Notes: generated from the sequence alone by a model not told the origin. A DNA stretch of 64,000 nucleotides from Diabrotica undecimpunctata (GCF_040954645.1 NC_092807.1:27697853-27761852); one strand, 5' to 3'; positions 10,380 through 22,327 are shown, counted from the stretch's first letter. Program-made: numbers and translations.

Positions 10380-11656
10380 ACGTCTGATATCAACTGAAAA
10401 TTCTTTTAATGACTCTCAAGTATTTACCTGAATTTATAATTGCTGGCATTAGACAATAATTTTGAATTTATAAATAGGTATATTTTTTTAATTCTAAATT
10501 ATTTTTTAATGTCTGTAACTGTAAATGCAGGTAGAGAAAGTGTCATTAAAAGGACATTAAGATCAAAAACGGATTATACAAATAATTATTTCATTTCCAC
10601 GAATTGTAAACAATTTTGAACAGAAGATATAATTCCGAAAAGACCAGATTTCCGAAATATAACTTTCTATTTTTAAAATACCAACAGAAAAATTATATAA
10701 TTAAAAAAATGTAGTATTTTTCCGTTTCACATTCATAAATATTTCCGAAATTATAATTCTTTTATAGGAGCCGGCCCATAACGTACGATTGTAGGTACGA
10801 TTAAAAACTGACAACAATGTAGTTATTTCTGGCATATAGAAAGTACAGGCCTATCTCTGGAACGCTGCCATCTGAATGTGAATTATAGTATAGCATATTC
10901 TGGTGAGTCGGCTAAAAGAAAGTTGTGTTTCGAAACTGAGGGGTATCCAGAACGTGAAAAAATACATATCTCTCAAAAATTGAAATAAGATGTTAATTTT
11001 AAGTTAGTGGTTATCATATTGGCATTTGTGCAGACAAACAACAAGAAAACTGATATCCAAATTAAAAGTTATCCTCGAACATCAAATTGTTCTATATGGT
11101 TCGTATATGATTAAGTTAAAAGTTACACTATTTCGAACGTCGGGATTGGGGGGAGGGGAAGGAGAAGTCAGTAAATTAGTAGTTTTTTACGTCTTTTGCA
11201 AATATTTCAATATTTATTATTTATTATTTAATTCAAAAATATTCTACATCAAATTTAAAATTAGAAAGGTTCCATGCATAAGTTTTCTAAAATCAATGGT
11301 TTCGGAGTTACGGACAATGTAAAAGTGGAGGTACATTTTTTGGGTAAATGATAATATTATTACTGAGAAATCTAATTCTTTTTAACAGGATTGTATTTTG
11401 TAAATGTAATTTGCTATTTTAGTGGCATGTTAGTAATAAGCCCTTTAAACAACGTCAACCTCACCACTTTCTCAATGGACGATACTTTTAAGGGAAAAGA
11501 TGCTTCCACAGGCCTAGGTTATACAAACCTGTGGTACGGAGAAACCCACTCTGAACTTTGTCGGATGAATATATTTCCAACCGTAAATTCCAACAAAATA
11601 ATGTTAAATACTCAAAATATTTCTTGCATAATAATGATGATAATGCAATGAGTTTT
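10380..11656. other. Intergenic; dispersed repeat near 11085-11310
   Basis: No convincing gene. 11085-11250 matches, in inverse orientation, 15470-15610: both contain a polypyrimidine/polypurine block (GGGGGGAGGGGAAGGAG on the plus strand here) next to TAGTAGTTTTTTACGT and ATATGGTTCGTATATG. This shows an old dispersed repeat. An 86-codon frame at 11391-11651 has no recognisable domain. Confidence 0.5.
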
Positions 11657-11722
11657 AAGTAAACTTATTCATCAGTTCAAGTAAACTTATTCATCAGTTT
11701 AAGTAAACTTATTCATTAGTTT
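11657..11722. repeat. 22-bp tandem repeat, three copies
   Basis: Units 11657-11678, 11679-11700 and 11701-11722 differ from each other by one or two bases; unit core AAGTAAACTTATTCATCAGT. Confidence 0.85.
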
Positions 11723-11739
11723 CAGTCCTCCCCAAATAC

Positions 11740-13260
11740 AACATTGGTTTGCTGTAGAATTGCTGCATAATCCTTAACAGTTTAGACCACTCTTTCTACA
11801 CTCACAGTTACGGATGCATTCGTCTTTGCAAGTACACACTATAAGAGAAAGTAATTCTTCGGAAGCTGTAGCCCATACTGTTGTAATTGGTGTCAGGTGT
11901 TCGTTAATCTTCTTCCAATCACACTCGAGCGGATCTCACAGAATATATAGACTGCCTTGCAATAGCCTTTAAGTAAGACTGATAGCGAAAACAATCTAAC
12001 ATCGCAAAAAGAAAATACTTGAAATACTTTCCGGCGTCAGCTATTTCACTAGGGTCAGCTTTGGGTCATTGAAGACTAGAATTTTTCTAGCACCGAAAGA
12101 GCATCATTCGCTTGCACTTTTCTATACAGTGTAACTTTCCCCTTATCTTAGATAGCTGATACCGTATTAGTATCACATTCTGTAACGGCATATATTGCAA
12201 GGAGTACAACCTTCATATTGGGTTTAGCCTCACTAAATATCAGCAATAGTGGATACTTTTTCCTGCTGATGGTCTTTTTTTGGTATCACTACTTTCAATT
12301 TCTTTTCTTATGGTGTGTGGACAGTCAACCAAATCAGTAAGGCCGTGTCATTACCAATAACACAAGATTAAACGTCTTTCTTAGCTGTCTCAGCATCACC
12401 CAATGCTAGATGAACCAAGTAACCATACATTTGCAAGTGTATTGTAAGAAGTGAAATAAAGCCCATTTTGCTCTGCGTAGGTATTCTTGATCTTTTGTAT
12501 TTCCTTGCTGGTATTTATATTAAACACAATAGTCGTTGTTCCGTAATAAGTAATTAAATAGTCTCTGTATTGCTCGCAAATCCAGTGACCAAGTGACCTC
12601 CATCAATGATGTATCATATTTTCCCTGAATCTAGAGCACATGATGATTTTTTTGTATCTGGAGCCAAAACAGTAACCATTGAAGATTTGCTTCCTTTTCT
12701 CATCAAGCCAGATTCATCGAACGAAGATACGCACATAGTTCATATTGAAATATTTCTTCAAGTCTCTCATCACTCCTTGCTGTGCTCACCATTCGATGTA
12801 GAACAGTGTTGTGGTTTACATATACCGTGATGAAGTTAATTGTCATCGACCTGGTTATAAAGGCTAGGGACCTAAGAGCTAACTTTCTTTTGAAGTGCAT
12901 CTCATTCAATGTTTTATTTTCAATATCTTTTAAAGCTAGGACTCTGACTTTAAACGTAACGCTTTATTACAGTTTACATTTTCATCTCATACAATCCCTG
13001 TTGATAAGGAAGATAGTTAAGGTGTTATAGAAAACGGAATATGTTCTTTTATCCAAGCTATAAAAGTCTGCAAGTCCTTACTATTTCTTTTCTGACTGGC
13101 ATCTCTTAGTTCCACCTGCTGCTCTGCAGAGACGCTGAGCACACTAGCGAATTCTTTAATTGCTCTGCACACCCTAGGTTCTTGATCCAAGTTGCAATTG
13201 TTGTCTTGTGATCTTGTTGCAAGTTGCAATGATTTTCAATGACCTCATCAACAACTGCTC
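11740..13260 (-). pseudogene. Decayed gene of an insect multicopy family with Cys-rich C-terminus
   Basis: Minus-strand frames, each interrupted, run from about 13229 (ASVLSVSAEQQVELRDAS...WIKEHIPFSITP) through 12909-12703 to a Cys-rich end at about 11840-11755: VCTCKDECIRNCECRKSGLNC, then a stop and GLCSN. The CxC...C...CxCRKxGLxC pattern is the C-terminal signature of a large uncharacterised insect family that I know as a repeated, transposon-like gene. Many stops and shifts make it a pseudogene. I do not know its function. Confidence 0.4.
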
Positions 13261-13446
13261 TATGGTCATGTCACTCCATACTCCAGACCATTTTTATTAA
13301 AATTATTTCATTGTGCGTTTACTAATTTACAATTTTTAAATCTAATACAGTTTTGAATAAAACGGCGAGATTGACAAAAATTCTTTCGTTAGGATCTTAT
13401 ATACTAAATTTTATATAGAAATCTTCTTCTTCTTCTTCTGATGGCG

Positions 13447-14115
13447 CTACAACCCTTTGTGAGTCTTGGCCTGCTTAACAATGTTCTTCCATTCTGCCCT
13501 GTCGGATACTTTCCTTCGCCACTGCCTGATGTTCATGGTTTTAAGATCTCTCTCTACGTCGTCTATCCATCTTTTACGGGGCCTTCCTCTTGTTCTGTTT
13601 CCTTGGGGCTTCCATCTCTGGACTACTTTTACAGCTCGATTATCTGGCATTCTTTCTAGGTGACCAAGCCAGTTTAGTCTTTGTGACTTTACAAATTTGA
13701 CAATATCTGCGCTTTGCATTAGTTCATCCAGCTCGTGGTTCATTTTAATTCTCCACGAACTATCGCTGCATTGGGTTGGTCCAAATATCTTCCTTAGTAT
13801 TTTGCGCTTAAATATTCTCAGTTGATTTTCATCAGTGGTTGAGAGGGTCCACGTTTCACATCCATATGTGACCACTGGTCTAATTACTGTTTTGTAGATT
13901 CTCAGCTTAGACTCACGATTCAGTAACTTACTTTTCATTAAGTCTTTGTATGCATAAAAGCACTTATTACCGCTAAGAATCCGTGCTTGTATTTCTTGAC
14001 TGATGTTGTTGTTGTCATTTATTATTGAGCCTAGGTAGGGAAAAGTGGAGGCATATTTGTAGGTATGGTTGTCTAACTTCAGATTCTCATGTTCATTCGA
14101 TTTTGTGCACTCCAT
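13447..14115 (-). CDS. C-terminal region of family 2 LINE ORF2
   Basis: 222 codons directly after the TAA of the RT domain, same frame. Shows FPYLGSIINDNN, VIRPVVTYGCETWTL, RIFKRKILRKIFGP, RLNWLGHLERMPD and RTRGRPRKRWIDD, and ends ...VKQAKTHKGL. These are the thumb and C-terminal blocks of this type of LINE protein; the GRPRKRW block is near residue 180. It is the continuation of the RT above, not an independent gene. Confidence 0.8.
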   Translation of the reverse strand: MECTKSNEHENLKLDNHTYKYASTFPYLGSIINDNNNISQEIQARILSGNKCFYAYKDLMKSKLLNRESKLRIYKTVIRPVVTYGCETWTLSTTDENQLRIFKRKILRKIFGPTQCSDSSWRIKMNHELDELMQSADIVKFVKSQRLNWLGHLERMPDNRAVKVVQRWKPQGNRTRGRPRKRWIDDVERDLKTMNIRQWRRKVSDRAEWKNIVKQAKTHKGL

Positions 14116-15060
14116 TTATTTTGTTTTGCTTTCATTTATATATAGACCAAACGTAGCAGCTTCTCGTTTCAGTTCTATAACTTTTTCGCTTAATACCCTT
14201 TTGTTGCGGCTTATTATGGCAACATCATCCGCATATGCGCATAATTGCATATATCTTGTATTAATACAGCCGTTTATATCCAGTTTTCTAACAACAGCTT
14301 CTAAAGTTAGATTAAAAAGTGTTGTTGATAAGGCATCCCCTTGTCTAACTCCATTTTCAATATCAAAGGCCTGCGTCATATCTCCATCTATTCTTACCAT
14401 AGCTTTGGAACCCTCCAGAGTCATTCGTATAAGTTTAACCAACTTATTGGGTATCCCTAACATAGATAGTTGCTTTAACATTTTTTGTCGATCTACTCCA
14501 TCAAACGCCTGTTTGAAATCGATATACAAGTTGTAAATAAGTATGTTATATTCAACACATTTTTCATGTATACTTCTTAACATATGTATTTGGTCTATAG
14601 TCGACCTCTTTGGTCTGAAGCCACATTGGTATTCACCAATAATCTCCTCCGAAAACGATTCCAGGCGGCTATATATAATTCCTGATAATATCTCGTAGAT
14701 GACATTTAAAACTGTTATGCCCCTATAATTTTTGCAGAGTCGTTTGTCTCCCCCTTTGTACATAGGAAGTATGATTCCCACTTTCCAATCTTCTGGGATG
14801 ACTTCTAGTGTCCATATGCGGTCGATTAGTTTATGGATACGCCCCCATAGCGCATGTCCACCATTCTTTATCAGTTCTGCAGTTATTCCATCTGTGCCAG
14901 GTGCTTTGTTATTTTTTAGATGTTTTATGACGTTTATCGTTTTTTCCAATGTTGCTTTCTCAACTAGTTGTTCTGCTGTGTGGTGAATTATCTCTTCATC
15001 TTCGTTTTGTTCTTTTTCTGGGTTTAACAGCTCTTGAAAATGCTCCTTCCACCTCTTCAT
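14116..15060 (-). CDS. Reverse transcriptase domain of family 2 LINE (partial)
   Basis: 314 codons. Motifs in order: NNKAPGTDGITAELIK (RT motif 0/1, residues ~50-65), LPMYKGGDKRLCKNYRGIT, GEYQCGFRPKRSTIDQI, YIDFKQAFDGVDR (motif A; the family's usual DF-KAFD is DFKQAFD here), NGVRQGDALS (motif B), LCAYADDVAIIS (YADD active site, ~275-286) and ESKTK just before the stop. The Met at 15060 is internal to the original ORF2; the true 5' part is missing. The stop at 14116-14118 falls where relatives read SKTKYMECT, so it is a nonsense mutation of one codon and the next frame continues directly. Confidence 0.85.
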   Translation of the reverse strand: MKRWKEHFQELLNPEKEQNEDEEIIHHTAEQLVEKATLEKTINVIKHLKNNKAPGTDGITAELIKNGGHALWGRIHKLIDRIWTLEVIPEDWKVGIILPMYKGGDKRLCKNYRGITVLNVIYEILSGIIYSRLESFSEEIIGEYQCGFRPKRSTIDQIHMLRSIHEKCVEYNILIYNLYIDFKQAFDGVDRQKMLKQLSMLGIPNKLVKLIRMTLEGSKAMVRIDGDMTQAFDIENGVRQGDALSTTLFNLTLEAVVRKLDINGCINTRYMQLCAYADDVAIISRNKRVLSEKVIELKREAATFGLYINESKTK

Positions 15061-15164
15061 TATTTCCTCTTTCTCGCTGATAATTGCCCCATTTTTGTCC
15101 TTGCAAACTGTTGATCTTGTTATGTATGCTTGGGTGCATTGCTTGATTTCCTTTATATAGAAAT

Positions 15165-18100
15165 AAAATCAATAAAAAAAATTAAATGTGATTGGAGAAT
15201 ATTTATTTCAAGATAGTAAGGCACTTTATAAAATTATGAATATATTTTTTAGAAGAACAGGATATTGTTTTAATACTGCGTACTTTTACTGTTTGTAAAT
15301 TTTAACATGTTTATTTTGAGTTTACTATTACAATTTTTAAATCTAATATGCTTATTAATTTCTGTATCATATCAAGGTCTACATGTACACCCTCCGTAAC
15401 TTTGGAACCGTTTGTTTTGGAAGAATTATGCGTAAAGCATTTTTGTATATACCTACATTGTTCTAAATCGCATAATTTTAGAAATATTGACGAAAAACGT
15501 AAAAAAACTACTAATATACCCACTTCTCTCCCTCCTAAACTAGACGCACAAAATTGTGTAACTTTTTACTAAAGAATAATATGTGGTCCATATAGAAAAA
15601 TTTGGTGTTGGCGGAAAACTTTTACTTTGGATGTTAGGGCCTTTTTTGGACCAATTTAGGAATTTTATGAATGACCAATGACTGTAATTCTATATGCTAA
15701 TAACTATGGTTAAATGGCCAGTAACTGTGTAGTTTTAGATTTTTTTTAATTTGTGTTCATTTTTAGTATACATAATAATTTTTGCTTATTAACCTTAGTT
15801 CTTATAAAATTTGATGATTCATTGGTATAGAAAAAAACCCTTACAAAATATTTCACTTTAAAAGATACCAATTTACAATTTTACTTCAAGTCGTATTTCC
15901 TTAAGTGGCCAATGACTGTACCAGTTATCCTACTTAATTAACGTATAAATATTTAATTTTGTAAACGCAATTAGTAATTTTTTATTACCTGTATAAACTT
16001 ATTAGAAGTTTTTACTACTCTTATTGAATCTAGACATATACGTAGGTACATATTCTTTTGTATGATTAGAAAAAAAATCTATTACAAAACTTTTCTCTCG
16101 AGCGTGCTACGTAATGAGCAATGATTACTAAGATAATTTTAATTTATCACTATCACCATTTTATTATTCGATGTGGTGAACTAAATATTTAAACTTTATA
16201 ATAAAAATGGGTTGGTTATAAAATCAATTAATTAATAATAGACTAAACTGAATAAAAAATAAATGGTTTAAATTGTTAACAAATTATGATCTTAGCTACC
16301 TTTTTTATGGTCCAATTTTGATAATAATAGTTTGTAAAAGTGGAAGTAAAATCATTCCAAATTAATTCGAAGCTTTTAGATTGCTAAATAAGGCTGGATT
16401 TAAAACACTTTGTGTTGTAAAATAAAGCTTTTAATGGCCAATTAAAATCAAATTTAAGTTTTACTTGTTCTCTATGTATAAACTAATTTTTTAATTTTGA
16501 TATCTTAATTCTCTTTAAAGTTGGTACGTAAATAACGTGCAATAAGTAACATTTAATTTTCATGCTTATTTTACTGCTGAAAAAGCCAACGGAGGATCTT
16601 TGCCATCGGTTTAATCCGGACATTAACGTGTATGTGATGAAGTGTGTATTAGTGAGGTAAAACTCAAGTAAGTTTTGAAAAATAGAAAAATGTAAATAGT
16701 TAAACATAGGTCTAACAAAGTAAACCTAGATCATACTTTAAGACTTATGATCTTCCTGAGGGTTGTAGGTTTGAAAATCGAGACATATATAATGTTTAAA
16801 AATAAACAACGAAAATACGGCAAAATCCGTCTTTTTACCTCATACACTCTGCAAAGGGCTTCGAGCGTTAAAGGCTAAGTATCTTCTGCTTAAGTCCATT
16901 CTCAGATAGGACTGTCGATATATTAGGTGTAACTAGCCTTGATAAAGAGTAGTCAATATCTTATATATAGGACATAACAAGAAAAAACCATTTGTAATAA
17001 AGTAAAATCCGCCGCAGAGTAATAGAATGGGCCAGAACTCCGAAAGGAGGGCCTCTAGAGTGTAAGAGACTCTAGAAAAATCTGTGAAGGAGTGACCTCC
17101 TGGCCTGATATTTTCATATCTTTATACATAAGCGTGTAGTGATATTTTAGGAATTTCCAAGTCAATTGATAGGATGTAACTCAAGGGCGATGCGCATCAC
17201 ATGCTCTTGGGTTCATAGACTAAGGCACCGACAACATGTAATCGTAAGAAGAAAGCGGTCTTAACATGAAATAATCCCACATTTACTCCCTAAGTTCTCT
17301 GCAAAGAGCTTTGACCAGCCCAGTCAAAATTTCCTTTGCGCTTGTTGCAATTTTTGGAATGTTAGGTAATTTCTTTAGAAATAAAACACAATTTAGTGGT
17401 ACAAAGTGTCCAAGGGCTCCTAGAGTATAAGAGACCCTATATGGAAGCCGGAGCCAGACTGACTGACCTTGTTTGACTGACTTTAAAGGAGTGAACATAA
17501 TAGTACCCGTTTAGGAACGTTGGATCCTCATCAGGCTGGAGTTAAATGTATTTGTGTTGGATGAAAGCAAAACAGACCGAAAAACTAACTGAGGTAGTGG
17601 TGTTCTTCTGGTGGAGCATCTTGGAGGCTGTAGAGATGGAGTCACTATTCGAATCAGAGGCGAAAGGCTTGTCACGATGCGTTGTTCTTTCCAGAAATAA
17701 TGTGTCTGTTTTTTGAGCTAATTGCAGTAAAGTCGTGTCTCTAGTTTCTATTGTTTCTGTAGTCATTTTTACGTGTACACCTAACTTCAAAACTAGTGTA
17801 TTGCACTATTATTTTGTTATTGGGTGCATTGGCTGACGGCCAGGCCTCATCGGCTTTCGAAAGGCGACTTGTCGAGAGGTGGCCCAGTTTGAATGTGTGT
17901 GTGTTAGCCTGACAGTGATGGACGCTACCATTTAGATGTTACTTGGCTCTGTCAGTCAACTAGATTTTCCCCGTCCGACACCAGATCCCGTGTTAAGTAA
18001 CGAGCTCTGTTGTCGGCCAGGGGTCCCAGCGACGAGGATGCTTCGGTAGCAGAAAGAGGGCCCCTTTCACTGTCAGGCTAGTGTGAGTGTGTTTTGTGCG

Positions 18101-18960
18101 AAATGTTTGAGTGTGAATGTGTGCGAGTCTGAGTCGACAAAGGCGAAAACCGTGTTCCCTAGTGACCACTGTTCCTGCAAGCCGTTTGTATGTCTGCGAC
18201 TAACTTCAGAACTAGTGTATTGTACTAAAATTATTGTTATTGATCGCTTGCGTTAACGGCCAGGCTTCGTCAGTGTTCGATAGACGGTTTCATCATTCGC
18301 CGACTCAGTTGAGAAAAATAGTTGCGGCTATTTTCTCAGGGACGGACAGGTATCATTGAGTAGTGAGATTGGGAAACCGCAAAAAACCAATTCCCCCTGT
18401 CCGGGGTAAGGAAGAAGGATTGGATTAGATAAATATTTGATAAACTAGCGGTGTAGCTTCAAGGATGTCAGCGTATTTGCCTGGAAGTTTGTCAAAGCAA
18501 GCCTGCATTAGAACAGACGTAATGTGAAGTTTTTTTATTTTAGGCCTCCAGGATCTTACGTGACTTAGATGAGAGCAGGAATTTTTAGGGTATTGTTACG
18601 ATAAATATCATGGCCTAAAAATAACCGTAAAAATATTATGACTAATTCACTAATATGTTGTAGATTGTACGAGAGAATTCTACCAGCTGGCAGAAAGAAA
18701 ACCAGTCAGACGATGACCTTCTAGTATACATCAGAGGGGTTCTCCTGAATTCTAGGCCAGTTGTGGTTTCATATATAATAATGGATTTTTCATTGAAGGA
18801 GTTGGTTAATTCTGAAGACCCGCGGCCGCGATTTTTTGTTACGCTCGCCTATATAAATTATGTGTATTATTCGTTAAATAAATTGATATTAATTATTCTG
18901 CCTTTTAATGAATTAAGATAAGAACAAGACATTATAAATTAAGAATTCACAACCAAATAT
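15165..18960. other. Intergenic region with old repeats
   Basis: No convincing gene. 15470-15610 is the second copy of the dispersed repeat at 11085-11250. About 15660-16130 holds a diverged tandem repeat of roughly 210-240 bases: GTATAGAAAAAAACCC recurs as GATTAGAAAAAAAATC, and GGCCAATGACTGTA recurs as GAGCAATGATTACTA. 16850-17500 has two diverged copies of a block with CTCTGCAAAG and CTAGAGTGTAAGAGACTCTA. From 17780 the sequence is clearly richer in G+C. Confidence 0.5.
17780..18420. repeat. GC-richer block with direct and inverted repeats
   Basis: About 85 bases at 17785-17870 recur at 18203-18290 (ACTAGTGTATTG...ACGGCCAGGC). Between them, TAGCCTGACAGTGA (near 17906) and its inverse TCACTGTCAGGCTA (near 18070) bracket ~175 bases. 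On the minus strand the block leads into a small open frame at 17790-17542 (MKLGVHVKMTTETIETRD...), which could be a first coding exon or the start of a gag-like frame. I do not recognise it; a promoter or LTR role is only a guess. Confidence 0.35.
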
Positions 18961-18966
18961 AAATAA

Positions 18967-19690
18967 TTATAAATAAATAAAAGATATAACAGTATTTTGG
19001 GTGGTAGATGGGGGGCCATTAATTATTTTGAAAGTAAAGTTGGGAGTTTTGATTCTATCGATGATTGAGGAAATATTTGGAGTGCTATGGATTTCATTTT
19101 TCTTTTGACGTTGTTTGAGAAGGCAATATAAGTTGGATTTATACTCTAAAACGGTCCGAATAAATGTTTTATAAGTGTGTATTAGAGTCTTGAAATATGT
19201 TTTCTTAATGGCCTCTGTAAGTGGTATGAGAAGTCGGGCTCGGTTTCTGACTCCATATAAAGTTGCCGTTAGATCAGGTTCCCAGTTGAGTGTCCTATTG
19301 AATAGAACACCCAAATCGGTAGCTGCCGGGTTGATTACGAGCCTTTGTCCCATCAGATTCAGGGGGAATAGATCATCGCTATTGCGATAGATTTTCTGAG
19401 TTTTTGAAGGGCTGCGGAACAAAATTGCTGTGTTTTTGCAGCGTTTAGTGTAACTCTCCACATATGACACTATTCCTCCATATCGTTTAACAGAGTTTGT
19501 GCTCTTCTAAAAGTTCTCTCCGGAAAATAGCCGTTCGCTGTTGTGACAGCGCAGTGTCACAAAGAGCAGTATCATCTGCATAGAGATACAGTTGGGTATC
19601 TGGGATATTTTGATTTGAAATGTTGCTATCATATGTTATATACAATATACAATTGGCTTGAAAATTCACCATTTTTATACATTTTCTTTT
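18967..19690 (-). pseudogene. Jockey-like LINE reverse transcriptase fragment
   Basis: Minus frames 19672-19487 and 19470-18967. The first contains YLYADDTALCDT, the RT active site in the FADD/YADD form of jockey-like LINEs. The second continues with LVINPAATDLGVLFNRTLNW (family block 'LGV-LD--L-W'), ARLLIPL, LIHTYKTFIRTVLEYKS and a degenerate end. One frameshift between them and a short 5' side make it a dead fragment. Confidence 0.65.
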
Positions 19691-19699
19691 GTATTGATG

Positions 19700-20121
19700 T
19701 GTGTATTTTTAAGACAATTGGCCAATCGTAAATTCTGCAGAAGTTAAAAGGCGCGATGACGCGCATCGGGATGCGTATACGTCTACTACTAAAAGCCCAC
19801 GGTGACAAAAGTAGAATAAAACGAATTTGTTAAAAGGAGAGTATAAAATCCATCAAACACTGGTATTAAGGGACAGACACATATGCTATTGTATGCGGAT
19901 AGAAAACATGGTTTCATTGATTGATAGAGCGGATTTTGTGTTTGAATTAAAATGAAAATCAGCTGATTATCACTATAAAATGAATGTGCAGATGTTTGTA
20001 AAATGGTTGAAAGAATAAACCCTTTTAAGTATACATAAACCATCTGTTATAGTTTTAAATAATGCCTCATACTATTTGGAAATTGTAAATAAGCAACCAA
20101 CAAAAGCATAATTTCATCACT
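19700..20121. other. No gene seen
   Basis: Short AT-rich spacer between two LINE fragments with no recognisable feature. Confidence 0.4.
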
Positions 20122-21003
20122 GATATTCTATCTGTACTCGGAGCACATTTTTGAAGAGACTCTAAAAGACATTGATGAAGGCGTCCCAATAAATGGAGTA
20201 AAGCTCAATAACCTGCTGTATGCAGATGATACAATAGTGCTTTCCAATACCATAGAAGGGTTGCAAAACTTAATAGACAAAATAACGAAAACATATGGAC
20301 TGGATATAAATACCAGCAAAACCAAGCTAATGATCATCAGCAATGAAAACATAATTGGAGCAAATCTGTATGTAAACCAAATGATAATTGAACGTTTCTC
20401 ACAGTACAACTACTTGGGAACTATAACTAATGAGTCGTGGGACAAAAACCAAGAGATTAAGTGTCGCATCGGAAAGGCAAAAAGTGCATTCTTGACTATG
20501 AGCTCTGTGTTCAAGAGCCATGACCTCACCCTAGAAACAAAAATAAGGCTCCTTAAATGTTACGTGTACTCAGTGCTTCTGTACGAAGTAGAAACGTGGA
20601 CATTAAAGGCAAAACTCTATCAAAACTTCAGGTTCTTGAGCTATGGTTATACAGAAGGATCCTGAAGATACCATGGACAGACGAAGTCACCAATGAAGAA
20701 GTGCTACGGAGGACAAACACAACCGCGGATTTGGTCAACATCGTAAAGGGCCGTAAGCTGCAATACTTGGGACATATAATGAGAAATCAAGGCAGATATG
20801 AGCTAATCTAATGCATTTTACAAGGTAAAATTGAAGTAAAAAGGGTCCCAGGACTAAGAAGAATATCCTGGCTTGCTAATCTGAGAGCATGGTATAGAAA
20901 GACCTCAACACACCTATATTTCGTATAGCAACCAACAAAGTCATCATATCCAGAATAATTGCCAACGTTCGGAACGGACAGGTACCCTAAGAAGAAGAAA
21001 AAA
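20122..21003 (+). mobile_element. 5'-truncated non-LTR retrotransposon (family 1)
   Basis: Begins inside RT motif C region: LYSEHIFEETLKDIDEGV, then NNLLYADDTIVLS (YADD), KTYGLDINTSKTKLMII, YNYLGTITNESWD and LLYEVETWTLKA. A frameshift near 20625 is followed by LSKLQVLELWLYRRILKIPW and KLQYLGHIMRNQGRYEL, then a stop at 20809. The remainder (GKIEVKRVPGLRRISWLANL) reads on to an (AAG)n-A tail at 20988-21003. Same family as 5734-6473 but older: it has at least one frameshift and two stops. Confidence 0.85.
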
Positions 21004-21045
21004 AATTCCTGGTCAGTAAATAAAATTTAAACTGGTTAAATAGTT

Positions 21046-22327
21046 CATCGTCATCATCACTGGCTCGACAACCCTTTTTGGGTCTTGGCCTGTTCCAGGA
21101 TTCTTCTCCATTCTGATCTGCTTCGTGCTTTTTTTCTCCAGTTTTTTTTATTTTTAAGGTTGTTATATCATTTTCTATTTGTTTTAAGTATCTCAGTTTC
21201 GGTCTTCCTCTTGTTCTTTTTCCTACTGGCATCTGTTTGAATATTTTGTTTGGTATTTCGCCTTCTTCCATTCTTTCTACATGTCCTATCCAACGCAGCC
21301 GTCCTATTTTAATGAATGTTATAATATCCGGATCCTGGTATATTTTGTATAGTTCAGAGTTGTATCTTCTTCGTCATATTCCGTTTTCTTTTGTGCCCTT
21401 ATATATGTGTCGCAAGATTTTCCTTTCGAAGGTGGCTAACAACGTTTCCTCTCTTTTAGTGAGTGTCCAGGTTTCTGAGCCATATGTGAGTACCGGTCTT
21501 ATTAGGGTTTTATATATTTGGCTCTTCACTTCCTCCGTATCGTTATTATCAGACGTAACTAGGGATCCCAAGTATATATACCCAACCCAAGTATAAGTTT
21601 TTTATCTCCTCTATGTTGTATTCTCTTATTACTATATTTTGTGGCTGCCTTATTTCTGCGTTTTTATTTACCTGCATATATTTTGTTTTGGTCTGATTGA
21701 TTTTAAGACTACTATTTTGTGCAGCTCGTTATATTTGGATGTATGCCTTTATCATTTATCTTCTTGATCTTGCGATTATGTCAACATCATCTGCAAATGC
21801 TAGTATTTGCACGCTTTTATTAATGATTGTTCCTCGTGTATTGACTGTTGTGTCCCTCAGTATTTTCTCGAGTACGATGTTGAATAAGATGCATTATAGA
21901 ACGTCTCCCTGGCGTAGTCCCTTTTTCACATCTATTGTTTCCGTTAATTCATTTTGTATCCGGATTCTACTTTCTACTTTTAGAGATTCTTTTATCAGTT
22001 CTATTAATTGTGTTGGTATATTAAATTCTTTCATTTCTTTTATTAAAAATTCTCGGTTTATATTGTCATATGCGCTTTCAAAGTCTATGAAGAGATGATG
22101 TGTGTCGATGTTATATTCACTTGTATTTTCGAGGATCTCTCGCAGAACAAATATCTGGTCTATTATTGACTTCTGTCTACAGAAGCCACTATTGTATTTG
22201 CCAACTATTTTTTCAGCGTGTGGTCTAAGTCTTTCATAAATGACGTTGGCCATTATTTTGTATGCTGCATTCAGCAGCGTGATTCCACGGTAGTTTCCAC
22301 ATTCTAATAATTTTCTTTTTTAGGTAA
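21046..22327 (-). mobile_element. 5'-truncated non-LTR retrotransposon (family 2 type)
   Basis: A 13-bp duplication TGGTTAAATAGTT (21033-21045 and 22328-22340) defines the ends. The 3' tail is GATGATGATGACGATGA. Minus-strand coding: RPHAEKIVGKYNSGF, QKSIIDQIFVLREI, HLFIDFESAYDNINR (motif A), KKGLRQGDVL (motif B) then a stop; a further frame with [30 protein letters not shown] and [12 protein letters not shown]; finally RTRGRPKLRYLKQI. At least three breaks. It sits just upstream of the transposase remnant at 22390. Confidence 0.85.

Larger units (their letters stand above)
13423..15152 (-). mobile_element. 5'-truncated non-LTR retrotransposon (family 2), RT nearly intact
   Basis: A 12-bp duplication TTATATAGAAAT (13411-13422 and 15153-15164) gives exact ends. 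The 3' end has a (GAA)n tail (13423-13440). The element keeps the RT domain and the C-terminal region but lost ORF1 and the endonuclease by 5' truncation, the usual outcome of target-primed reverse transcription. The coding parts are listed separately; a single TAA separates them. Confidence 0.9.

Noticed and set aside
11391..11651. 86-codon plus-strand frame (MYFVNVICYFSG...)
   Set aside because: No domain, no promoter or splice context; within chance for this composition.
14069..14536. 155-codon plus-strand frame
   Set aside because: Antisense shadow of the family 2 LINE reverse transcriptase.
17495..17536. Minus-strand CTGATGA with a GGA/TCC hairpin and TAAACGGGTAC
   Set aside because: The conserved G of GAA is missing and no sequence pairs to make stem I.
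17840..18290. Repeated GGCCAGGC(C/T)TC(A/G)TC(A/G)G motif, read on the minus strand as CTGACGA-like
   Set aside because: No GAA box follows the hairpin; just part of the direct repeat.
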